From the NCBI GenBank assembly GCA_041581055.1, contig JBFGCT010000217.1, forward strand, positions 1-5,831: a stretch of DNA of 5,831 nucleotides. Direction: 5' to 3'. Made by a program: the position numbers and the translations under genes. Shown here one piece after another: positions 1 through 5,471 of the stretch. This DNA comes from JBFGCT01 sp041581055. Its GTDB lineage: Bacteria > Actinomycetota > Acidimicrobiia > Acidimicrobiales > Ilumatobacteraceae. Positions within the stretch are counted from its first letter, which is position 1. Each line of letters opens with the position of its first letter. The notes beneath the pieces were generated by a model, which saw only the letters and a list, made by a program, of their open reading frames with translations, had not been told where the DNA came from and ran no database searches.

Positions 1-515
1 CCGGAGCGCAGCGAGTGCTGGATGCTCGCCGTCCCGGTCAGCAGCGCGTAGTCCCACGGCGTGCTGTCGGGCTCGACGGCCCACAGCGGGAGCCCGTCCG
101 GGCGCCGGTGGTGGAGGACGAAGTCGATCGCCCGCTGGACCGTGGGCCACATGTTCTCGGCGAACCCGCGGTCCCAGGTGCTGCAGTAGTGGTGCCAGAC
201 GCCGGTCGCGACGTAGGCGCAGACGTTGGTGTCGAGCTTGGGGTCCTCGACCGCGCCGTCGCTGCGGTAGTAGGCGTGCCACGCGCCGTCGAGCCGCTGG
301 GCCGTGGCGAGCCACCCGTAGGCGCGCTCGGCCTCCCGGTGCAGACCGGCGACGTCGAGGGCCATCGCCGACTCGATGTGGTTCCACGGGTCGCAGTGGC
401 CGCCCGGGAACCACGGGATCATGCCGCTCACGACCTGCAGCCCGGCGAGGTGGCTCGCGGTCAGGTGGAGCTCGTCGGCGGTGAGGACGCCGTCGAGCTC
501 GGGCAGCGCGCTCAC
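1..515 (-). CDS. Prenyltransferase-like alpha/alpha-toroid protein, N-terminal part (runs off the window)
   Basis: This is the first 171 codons of a gene that continues past position 1. I chose the GTG at 515-513 because it overlaps the methyltransferase stop in a GTGA arrangement, which is typical of translational coupling. Visible features are a W-F-P-G-G-H-x-D-P-W-x-H motif at about residues 35-46 followed by I-E-S-A-M-A-L, then regularly spaced aromatic helices (Y-G-W-L, about 66-69; V-W-H-H-Y, 106-110; M-W-P-T-V, 122-126). From memory, this resembles a family that actinobacterial genomes annotate as 'prenyltransferase', with a helical-hairpin toroid fold like terpene cyclases and six-hairpin glycosidases. 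True prenyl transfer is not shown; a carbohydrate-active or glycolipid role is equally possible. It is the last visible gene of the operon with the glycosyltransferase and methyltransferase, so it probably acts on the same product. The coding call is firm; the function is uncertain. Confidence 0.8.
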   Translation of the reverse strand, partial: MSALPELDGVLTADELHLTASHLAGLQVVSGMIPWFPGGHCDPWNHIESAMALDVAGLHREAERAYGWLATAQRLDGAWHAYYRSDGAVEDPKLDTNVCAYVATGVWHHYCSTWDRGFAENMWPTVQRAIDFVLHHRRPDGLPLWAVEPDSTPWDYALLTGTASIQHSLRS

Positions 516-1252
516 CGCGCCGCCCCGTTCTCGGTCGGCGCCTTCGTGCCGTAGAACACGATGCTCTTGCCGAGCGCGGGGGAGAGGACCCGATCGGCGA
601 CCCGCGCCGCCGCCGGCTGCTCGATGATGTCCCACTCGAGGAACTCGCGGTACTTGACGACGACGGGATGATCGTCGTTGCCCGGCCCGACGGCGCACTT
701 CAACCACCAGTACGGCGAGTGGAGGGCGTGGGCGCGATGGCTGCCGGTCAGGCGGAGGCCGGCGCTGCGCAGCTTCGCCTTCAACTCGGTCGCGCTGTAG
801 ATCCTGACGTGGCCGCCCGGGCTCTTCGGAGCGTGGTACTCGTCGGACAGCATCCAGTTGATCTTCTCGGGCAGCCACGCCGGGACCGTCGCCGCGAACT
901 GTCCACCGGTTCGGAGCACGCGCACCATCTCGCCGATCGCCGCCGTGTCGTCCTGGATGTGCTCGAGAACCTCGGACGTGATGACGATGTCGAACGCGTC
1001 GTCGGCGAACGGGAGCGCGGTGGCGTCGGCCCGGAGCACGCCCTTCACCCGGGCGAGCTCGATCTCACCCTCGTCGACCATCGCGCCGAGCGTGGCGCGG
1101 GTCTGCACCACCTCGTCCTCGGCGTAGTCGAGGGCGACGACGTCGGCCCCCCGCCGGGCGCACTCGAAGACATGGCGGCCGAAGCCGGCGCCCACGTCGA
1201 GCACCCGGTCGCCGGGCGCGATGCCGAGTTGGTCGAAGCGAACGGTCAGCAT
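512..1252 (-). CDS. Class I SAM-dependent methyltransferase (Methyltransf_11 type)
   Basis: This 246-residue protein is predicted to be a cytoplasmic enzyme that transfers a methyl group from S-adenosylmethionine. Motif I, the SAM-binding glycine loop, is LDVGAGFGRH at residues 18-27. The acidic residue ending strand beta2 is D42 in VVALDY. The adenine-side motif is around D76 (RADATALPF), and motif IV/post-I is FDIVITSEVLEHI at 87-99, a classic Methyltransf_11 signature. The C-terminal half (about 130-246) carries the substrate-specific part, with tryptophan-rich segments. The substrate cannot be read from the sequence. The ATG at 1252 lies 4 bases after the glycosyltransferase stop, and the gene's own stop overlaps the next start (GTGA), so it is the middle gene of a three-gene operon. 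The most likely role is methylation of a sugar, lipid or quinone-like intermediate made by the operon. Motif I lies close to the N-terminus, which is normal for this group, and no truncation is evident. Confidence 0.92.
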   Translation of the reverse strand: MLTVRFDQLGIAPGDRVLDVGAGFGRHVFECARRGADVVALDYAEDEVVQTRATLGAMVDEGEIELARVKGVLRADATALPFADDAFDIVITSEVLEHIQDDTAAIGEMVRVLRTGGQFAATVPAWLPEKINWMLSDEYHAPKSPGGHVRIYSATELKAKLRSAGLRLTGSHRAHALHSPYWWLKCAVGPGNDDHPVVVKYREFLEWDIIEQPAAARVADRVLSPALGKSIVFYGTKAPTENGAAR

Positions 1253-1256
1253 CGGG

Positions 1257-2552
1257 TCAGATCCGGCCGTTTCGTCGCAGCTTCTCGACGTTCGCGGGCA
1301 TCGCCAGCACGTCGCGGTACTGCTCGACGGTCAGCTCGGCGCAGCGCCGCCACGTCCACCGATCGATCACCCTCCTCCGGCCGGCGGCCCCGACGCGGGC
1401 GCGGAGCTCGGCGTCGTCGAGCCCGCGGGCGATCGCCGCGGCCAGCGCGTCGGCGTCTCCGGCCGCGCACTGCAGCACGGTGTCCCCGTCGGCGCCGGTG
1501 ACCTCGGGCAGCGCGCCGCCGTCGGTGGCGACGAGCGGGGTTCCCGAGCACATCGCCTCGATCGCCGGGAGGCTGAAGCCCTCGTACAGGCTGGGGACCA
1601 CGGCCAGCTCGGCCTCGGCGTACAGCTCGACGATGCGCTCGTCGGTGACGCCGGACACGAACTCGATGTGCGGCTTCAGCCCGAGCGTGTCGATCAGGTC
1701 CATCGAGTGGCCGTCCCGCGGCTTGCCGATGATCGTCAGCGTCACGTCGCGCTCGGTGCGCAGCTTGGCCATCGCCTCGAGCAGGTAGGCGAGGCCCTTC
1801 AGCGCGACGTCGGCCGACGCGGTGGTGATCAGCCGGCCCGGGCGCCGGACGACGCCGCCGAGCGGGCGGAACAGGTCGGGGTCGACGCCGACCGGCACGA
1901 GCCGCATGCGGTCGCGGCTGACGCCCATGTCGGCGTGGATGTCGTCGATCGAGTTCTGGCTGACGACGACGACCCGCGGCAGCCGGGAGGCGACCCGGCC
2001 CTGCATCTTGACGAAGGAGTACCAGCGCCCGACCGACATCCGCCGCCGCCAGTTCTTGGCGTGGCTCATCTCGAGCTGGCGGTCCTTCGTGATCGGGTGG
2101 TGGAGCGTGACGATCGTCGGGATCAGCTTCTCGATCCGCAGGATGCTGTAGCCGAGGCACTGGTTGTCGTGGACGAGGTCGAACTCGCCCGCCCGGGGGG
2201 CCAGGTGGCGGTGCGCCCGCGCGCTGAACGCCAGCGGCTCGGGGAAGGTGCCGGTGAGGAACTGGGCCACCTCGAGCGCGTCCTCGCGGGTCTTGATCTC
2301 CCAGAAGCCGGGCAGGCGGCCCGGGAAGTGGTCGTTGAACGTGTCGAGGCTCGGCAGCTCGGTCAGCGGGACGCGGTCGTCGAGCACCGGGTAGGGCTGG
2401 CCGCCGAGCACCTCGACCTCGTGGCCGAGGTCGACCAGCGCCTTGGTGAGGTGCCGGGTGTACACGCCCTGGCCGCCGACGTGGGGCTTTCCCCGATACG
2501 TCAGGTACGCGATCTTCAGCGGGGCGTCGGGCGCGAGCCCGGCGGAGGACAT
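1257..2552 (-). CDS. Glycosyltransferase family 4 (GT-B fold)
   Basis: This is a 431-residue retaining GT4 glycosyltransferase that moves a sugar from an activated donor to an acceptor, probably at the inner face of the membrane. The N-terminal acceptor domain begins with K13-I-A-Y and the glycine loop V-G-G-Q-G-V-Y-T-R-H-L at 25-35. LVHDNQ (126-131) and TLHHPITKDRQ (149-159) follow. The C-terminal nucleotide-sugar domain starts near 240, with A-L-K-G-L at 250-254, and has the GT4 E-x7-E motif at E324 and E332 (YEGFSLPAIEAM), followed by G-T-P-L-V-A-T-D-G-G. Length is normal for the family. There is no signal peptide or membrane helix. The ATG at 2552 has no clear Shine-Dalgarno, but a TANNNT box lies 7 bases before it, which suggests a leaderless transcript. 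The gene leads the operon with the methyltransferase and toroid protein. Donor and acceptor are unknown; related operons in actinobacteria suggest a glycolipid or glycoconjugate (inference). Confidence 0.93.
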   Translation of the reverse strand: MSSAGLAPDAPLKIAYLTYRGKPHVGGQGVYTRHLTKALVDLGHEVEVLGGQPYPVLDDRVPLTELPSLDTFNDHFPGRLPGFWEIKTREDALEVAQFLTGTFPEPLAFSARAHRHLAPRAGEFDLVHDNQCLGYSILRIEKLIPTIVTLHHPITKDRQLEMSHAKNWRRRMSVGRWYSFVKMQGRVASRLPRVVVVSQNSIDDIHADMGVSRDRMRLVPVGVDPDLFRPLGGVVRRPGRLITTASADVALKGLAYLLEAMAKLRTERDVTLTIIGKPRDGHSMDLIDTLGLKPHIEFVSGVTDERIVELYAEAELAVVPSLYEGFSLPAIEAMCSGTPLVATDGGALPEVTGADGDTVLQCAAGDADALAAAIARGLDDAELRARVGAAGRRRVIDRWTWRRCAELTVEQYRDVLAMPANVEKLRRNGRI

Positions 2553-2559
2553 TCTGTCG

Positions 2560-2565
2560 AGGCTA
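2560..2565 (-). promoter_or_regulatory. Possible -10 box (TAGCCT) of a leaderless glycosyltransferase promoter
   Basis: On the minus strand the hexamer TAGCCT fits the actinobacterial TANNNT -10 pattern. It ends 7 bases before the ATG at 2552, so transcription would start at or next to the start codon. This fits the lack of a ribosome binding site. The same nine bases, ATAGCCTCG, precede the epimerase start at nearly the same distance. A -35 element is not convincing: TTACCG lies 19 bases upstream, inside the palindrome. Confidence 0.35.
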
Positions 2566-2576
2566 TCGGTCGGTGA

Positions 2577-2590
2577 TTACCGATCGGTAA
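2577..2590. promoter_or_regulatory. Perfect 14-bp palindrome TTACCGATCGGTAA, candidate operator
   Basis: The sequence equals its own reverse complement with no spacer, so it would make a poor hairpin but a good site for a symmetric dimeric repressor. The TTACCG half sites resemble operators of TetR-family regulators (general family knowledge). A second, overlapping inverted repeat, ATCGGT (2565-2570) / ACCGAT (2579-2584), extends the site towards the gene. It lies 25-38 bases upstream of the glycosyltransferase start, where a -35 element would be expected. No regulator gene is in the window. Confidence 0.5.
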
Positions 2591-2621
2591 GCGTGCCGGG
2601 CGGCGGCGGCCGGGCGCTCGG

Positions 2622-4526
2622 TCAGCACTTGTTGAGGACGAACACCCCGCTCTGGCTGACCGTGTTGCCCCTGACGTCGGTCGCCGTCGTCGTCCAGTTC
2701 CACACTCCGCGGATCGGCGACGGCGGCCCGAAGTTGCCGGCGTACCAGGCGACGCCGTCGTGGGCCGCGGTGTCGCTCCCGGCGACCCCGCTCGGGTCGA
2801 CCCAGCTGAACACGACCGACCCGATCGCCGACTCGTCGAAGACCTCGGCGCCGATCCCGAAACCGGTGAACTGACTCGTGCAGTAGCTGGTCGCCGGCTG
2901 CTGGATCAGGCTCAACGCCGGGTCGCGTTCGACCGCCGCGGTGATCAGCAGCGGGACGGGGGCGAGGCCGGGCGCCTCGAAGTCGACCAGCGCCCGCAGG
3001 TCGCCCTCGGCGAGGTTGGAGCGGTCGATCGTGGCCACCACGTCGATCGAGCTCCCGCCGGCCAGGGCCCCGGCCTGGGGCGACACGGCGAACGCCCCGG
3101 TGCCGCCGGTCAGCGTCCAGTCGACCGGCAACTCGCCGACGTTGGAGAGCGTGACCGCGCCGGACGGGTCGACGTCGCCGAGGTCGAGGGCGCCGGTCGA
3201 CACGCGGAGTCGGCCGGGGGTCGGCGGCTGGGTCGTGGTCGTCGTGGTGGTGGTCGTCGTCGTGGTCGTGGTCGTCGGTGGCGGTGGCGGCGGCGGTGGC
3301 GGTGGCGGCGGCGGCGGGGGCAGTGGCGGTGGCGCGACCGACGGCGGGGCGGTCGGCGGCTGGGCCGTCGTCGTCGACGTCGTGGACGTCGTGGTCGGGG
3401 CGGGCGGCTTGGCGACCGCGGGCGCGTCGGTGCTCGGGACGGCGCTCGGCGCCGTCGTCGGCGGCGCGGCGGCGGTCGTCGTGGTGATGGTCGTGGTGGT
3501 GGTCGGGTCCGTCGTCGGGTCCGTCGTCGGGGCCGACGTGACCTGGGCCTCGACGAGCTTGCCGTCGTCGTCGCCGGTCGCGTTCAGCCAGGCGAACCCG
3601 CCGACCGCGGCGACGAGCAGCAGGGAGGCGGCCGCGGTCGGGGCGATCCAGGCGGCGAGCCGGCGACCGGCTTTGACCATCGCCGGGAAGCCGCCCTCGG
3701 CGACGAAGCCGTACGTCGGGTTGGCCGCGCCGCGGGCGGCGGCCGCGGTGAGGATCTGATCGCGCAGCGACGGCGGCGCGGCGAGCACCGGGGCGGCGCC
3801 GAACAGAGCGAGCGGGGCCACCTTGCGGCGATTGTCGTCGCAGGTGTCGCAGCCGTCGATGTGCCGGGCGACGCGTTTGCGGACGAGCACGGTGAACTCG
3901 CCGTCCCACGCCGTGAGGATCTTGTCGAGCTCGTCGCAGTCCTTGCGGCCGGCGCGGGCCACGCAGAACGCGCCGAGGCTGCGCTCGACGCGGTCGCGCA
4001 TGCGATGGACCAGCGTGTAGCTCTGGTTGGCGCTCACGCCGAGCGCGTCGGCGAGATCCTGGCCCTCCAGACCCTGCCGGATCGACAGCTCGAGGACGAG
4101 TTGGTCGCGCTCGTCCAGCCCGCGCGCCGCGCCGCGGACCAGCGACGCCAGCTCCTCGCCGGCCAGCGCCTCCGAGCCGGCCTCGAGCTGGCGGTCGTCA
4201 GCCATGTCCAGGCCCAGCGCCGCCTCGTCGGAGAAGTCGGTGGCGACGGTTCGCTTGCGCTTCTTGCCGCGCCGGTACACCTCGTTGCGCAGGATGGCGA
4301 ACAGCCAGGGCTTGAGCCGGTCCGGGTCGCGCAGCTGGCTCAACCGCTCGGTGGCGATCAGGAAGACGTCCTGCATCGCGTCGGCCGCCTCGTGGCGGTC
4401 GTTCAGCATCGCCGCCGCCGTGTCGTGGAGCGAGTCCGCGTACCGGTCGTAGATCCCGGCGAGCGCGCCGGGGTCGCCGGCCAGATGGCCGGCCACGAGT
4501 TGGGCGTCGGGTACGGGTGTCGTCAT
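2622..4526 (-). CDS. Membrane-tethered ECF sigma factor fused to ZAS anti-sigma domain, TM helix and extracellular Ig-like domains
   Basis: This 634-residue protein is over three times the length of a usual ECF sigma factor. Sigma region 2 is at about residues 22-92 (EAADAMQDVFL, LKPWLFAILRNEV, basic RRGKKRKR). Region 4 is at about 125-185, with a helix-turn-helix near LEGQDLADALGVSANQSY. A ZAS zinc motif follows: C197-x24-H222-x3-C226-x2-C229, as in anti-sigma factors of the RsrA/zf-HC2 type. One membrane helix is at about 291-313. A Thr/Pro linker spans 329-437, including exactly 15 Pro (403-417) then 15 Thr (418-432). Outside, an ASH/choice-of-anchor-like beta-sandwich (about 438-532) is followed by a second Ig-like domain (about 536-634) holding the only extracellular cysteines, C549 and C634. 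The ATG at 4526 is chosen because GAGGAGGAGG sits 9 bases before it; the out-of-frame ATG at 4533 is only 2 bases away. By inference, an outside signal, perhaps through proteolysis, frees or unlocks the sigma part. The target genes are unknown. Confidence 0.9.
   Translation of the reverse strand: MTTPVPDAQLVAGHLAGDPGALAGIYDRYADSLHDTAAAMLNDRHEAADAMQDVFLIATERLSQLRDPDRLKPWLFAILRNEVYRRGKKRKRTVATDFSDEAALGLDMADDRQLEAGSEALAGEELASLVRGAARGLDERDQLVLELSIRQGLEGQDLADALGVSANQSYTLVHRMRDRVERSLGAFCVARAGRKDCDELDKILTAWDGEFTVLVRKRVARHIDGCDTCDDNRRKVAPLALFGAAPVLAAPPSLRDQILTAAAARGAANPTYGFVAEGGFPAMVKAGRRLAAWIAPTAAASLLLVAAVGGFAWLNATGDDDGKLVEAQVTSAPTTDPTTDPTTTTTITTTTAAAPPTTAPSAVPSTDAPAVAKPPAPTTTSTTSTTTAQPPTAPPSVAPPPLPPPPPPPPPPPPPPPTTTTTTTTTTTTTTTQPPTPGRLRVSTGALDLGDVDPSGAVTLSNVGELPVDWTLTGGTGAFAVSPQAGALAGGSSIDVVATIDRSNLAEGDLRALVDFEAPGLAPVPLLITAAVERDPALSLIQQPATSYCTSQFTGFGIGAEVFDESAIGSVVFSWVDPSGVAGSDTAAHDGVAWYAGNFGPPSPIRGVWNWTTTATDVRGNTVSQSGVFVLNKC
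3231..3320. repeat. 90-bp trinucleotide tract encoding Pro15-Thr15
   Basis: On the plus strand, CGT/GGT triplets (3231-3275) pass into CGG/TGG/GGG triplets (3276-3320). In the sigma gene they read as exactly 15 threonines and 15 prolines. Codons within each block vary (ACC/ACG; CCG/CCA/CCC), so this is an interrupted microsatellite. Slippage in units of three would change linker length without breaking the frame. Confidence 0.85.
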
Positions 4527-4535
4527 GGCGCATGG

Positions 4536-4545
4536 CCTCCTCCTC
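4536..4545 (-). promoter_or_regulatory. Strong Shine-Dalgarno GAGGAGGAGG of the sigma gene
   Basis: This purine run on the minus strand lies 9 bases upstream of the ATG at 4526 and decides that start over the out-of-frame ATG at 4533, which is only 2 bases away. It is the strongest ribosome binding site in the window, and its upstream edge (4543-4545) lies within a hairpin stem. Confidence 0.75.
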
Positions 4546-4564
4546 GCCGTTCATGAGCGGCGAG
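4543..4564 (-). promoter_or_regulatory. Inverted repeat/hairpin overlapping the sigma gene ribosome binding site
   Basis: Arms CTCGCCG and CGGCGAG (4558-4564 and 4543-4549) form a perfect 7-bp GC-rich stem with an 8-base loop. The 3' arm in the mRNA contains the first three bases of the Shine-Dalgarno. If transcription starts upstream, the hairpin could dampen translation. There is no U-run, so it is not a terminator. The regulatory role is inferred. Confidence 0.4.
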
Positions 4565-4600
4565 CGAGGCGGTTCTTGCAGTTTCCCTTGTCGATCGATG

Positions 4601-4616
4601 TGTGACGTAGGTCACC
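4601..4616. promoter_or_regulatory. CRP/GlxR-like binding site TGTGACGTAGGTCACC
   Basis: The site matches the CRP/GlxR pattern TGTGA-NNTANN-TCACA at every defined position except the last base. The inner GTGAC/GTCAC arms are perfectly inverted. It is in the 112-base gap between the epimerase stop and the sigma gene start, centred about 82 bases upstream of the sigma ATG. The likely target is therefore the sigma gene. No clear -10 or -35 elements were recognised downstream of it, so activation versus repression cannot be judged. Confidence 0.45.
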
Positions 4617-4638
4617 AGTCGGTGGCGAATCGGACGTC

Positions 4639-5451
4639 TTACCAGCTGATGGTCATCGTACGACGGAGCGGGTGCCCGGCGAAGACGAGGCGCGGCCGGA
4701 TCGTCACGGCGTCCGGCGGGCCGGATTGTGGCTCGACGCACGTCGCCTCGTGCGGCTCGTCGTAGACCACCACATGGTCGCAGTCGGAGCTGACCGTCAC
4801 CGCCGGCGCCGTCGCCCGCGCGTAGTGCAATGTCGCCGGCGCGGCGGTGAGGAAGCAGTCGTCCCACGGACCCGGCGGCGGGCTGATCAGCTCGCCGGTC
4901 GGGAGCCCGAGCGCGTCACGCCGGTACATCGCGAGCGGCGCCACGTCGAGGCGCTCGGGCTTGAGGAACCAGGGGTGCCAGCCGACCTCGGCCGGGAACG
5001 GCGCGGCGGCGGCGTCGACCGACAGCTCGCAGCGCACCGCCCGCGCCTCGACCTCGATCCGCTGGCGGGCGGCGCCGGCGAACGGCCAGTCGAGCGCCCC
5101 CGTCAGGTCGCACGTCATCGCGATCGACGCCGGTCCGACGTCGAGGACGGTCCACGGGCGGGCGAAGACGGACCCGTGGATCGCGTGGCGTCGGGCCGGG
5201 TCGTCGTCAGGCCCGTCCTGGTGGTTGGTCAGCAACTGGTGATCGACGCCCAGGTGGCGGAACCGGCCGTGGCGGATGCGCCCCGCCCACGGCGCCATCG
5301 GGAACGAGCCCCAGCCGGTCGAGGACGGGTCGTCGCCCGGGTCGATCAGCAACGGTTGGCCGTCGGCGTGGACCTGGGCGATGCGACCGCCGGCCGCCAC
5401 GGCGACGTCGACCCGCGTCCGGCTGCGCTGGAGGACGATCGGCGCATCCAT
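4639..5451 (-). CDS. Aldose 1-epimerase family protein (galactose mutarotase-like)
   Basis: This is a 270-residue cytoplasmic beta-sandwich protein of the aldose 1-epimerase superfamily, which interconverts alpha and beta anomers of sugars or hexose phosphates. The family landmarks are present in order: G-S-F-P-M-A-P-W-A-G-R-I at residues 48-59 (the usual NPFxNRI-like segment), H89-A-I-H92-G with the binding histidine, E-V-G-W-H159-P-W-F with the catalytic acid histidine, W-D-D-C-F at 196-200, and the likely catalytic base E240 in V-E-P-Q-S. With both His and Glu kept, the enzyme is probably active. The substrate is unknown; the short length and divergent first motif fit the uncharacterised galM-like/YeaD-type branches as well as true galactose mutarotases. 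The ATG at 5451 lacks a clear Shine-Dalgarno and may be leaderless, with TAGCCT just upstream. It is divergent from dtd and separated by 112 bases from the downstream sigma gene. Confidence 0.9.
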   Translation of the reverse strand: MDAPIVLQRSRTRVDVAVAAGGRIAQVHADGQPLLIDPGDDPSSTGWGSFPMAPWAGRIRHGRFRHLGVDHQLLTNHQDGPDDDPARRHAIHGSVFARPWTVLDVGPASIAMTCDLTGALDWPFAGAARQRIEVEARAVRCELSVDAAAAPFPAEVGWHPWFLKPERLDVAPLAMYRRDALGLPTGELISPPPGPWDDCFLTAAPATLHYARATAPAVTVSSDCDHVVVYDEPHEATCVEPQSGPPDAVTIRPRLVFAGHPLRRTMTISW

Positions 5452-5459
5452 CAGGTGCG

Positions 5460-5465
5460 AGGCTA
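5460..5465 (-). promoter_or_regulatory. Possible -10 box (TAGCCT) of a leaderless epimerase promoter
   Basis: On the minus strand, TAGCCT (TANNNT pattern) ends 8 bases before the ATG at 5451, and the 9-base context ATAGCCTCG is identical to that before the glycosyltransferase start. On the plus strand the same bases supply the GAGG (5459-5462) that may serve as the ribosome binding site of dtd, so the two functions would overlap. No good -35 element is seen. Confidence 0.3.
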
Positions 5466-5471
5466 TTGGCG

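Noticed and set aside
1221..2576. 451-codon plus-strand frame opposite the glycosyltransferase
   Set aside because: Composition is that of a GC-rich antisense shadow; the minus strand has full GT4 motifs.
2591..2621. GC-rich stretch after the sigma gene as an intrinsic terminator
   Set aside because: The repeated GCCGGGC copies (2595-2615 area) are direct, not inverted, and no U-run follows on the minus strand.
2941..3759. Plus-strand frame with long Val and Gly runs, resembling a Gly-rich structural protein
   Set aside because: The Val15/Gly15 runs are only the complement of the Thr/Pro tract; there is no domain or start signal of its own.
2760..4556. Long 598-codon open frame on the plus strand opposite the sigma gene
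   Set aside because: Its translation is low-complexity Arg/Gly repeats produced by the antisense of a GC-rich gene. The minus strand has clear sigma, ZAS and TM signatures and a strong ribosome binding site.
4591..4598. TCGATCGA palindrome upstream of the sigma gene
   Set aside because: It is short, and similar CGATCG words are frequent by chance in such a genome; no other support as an operator.
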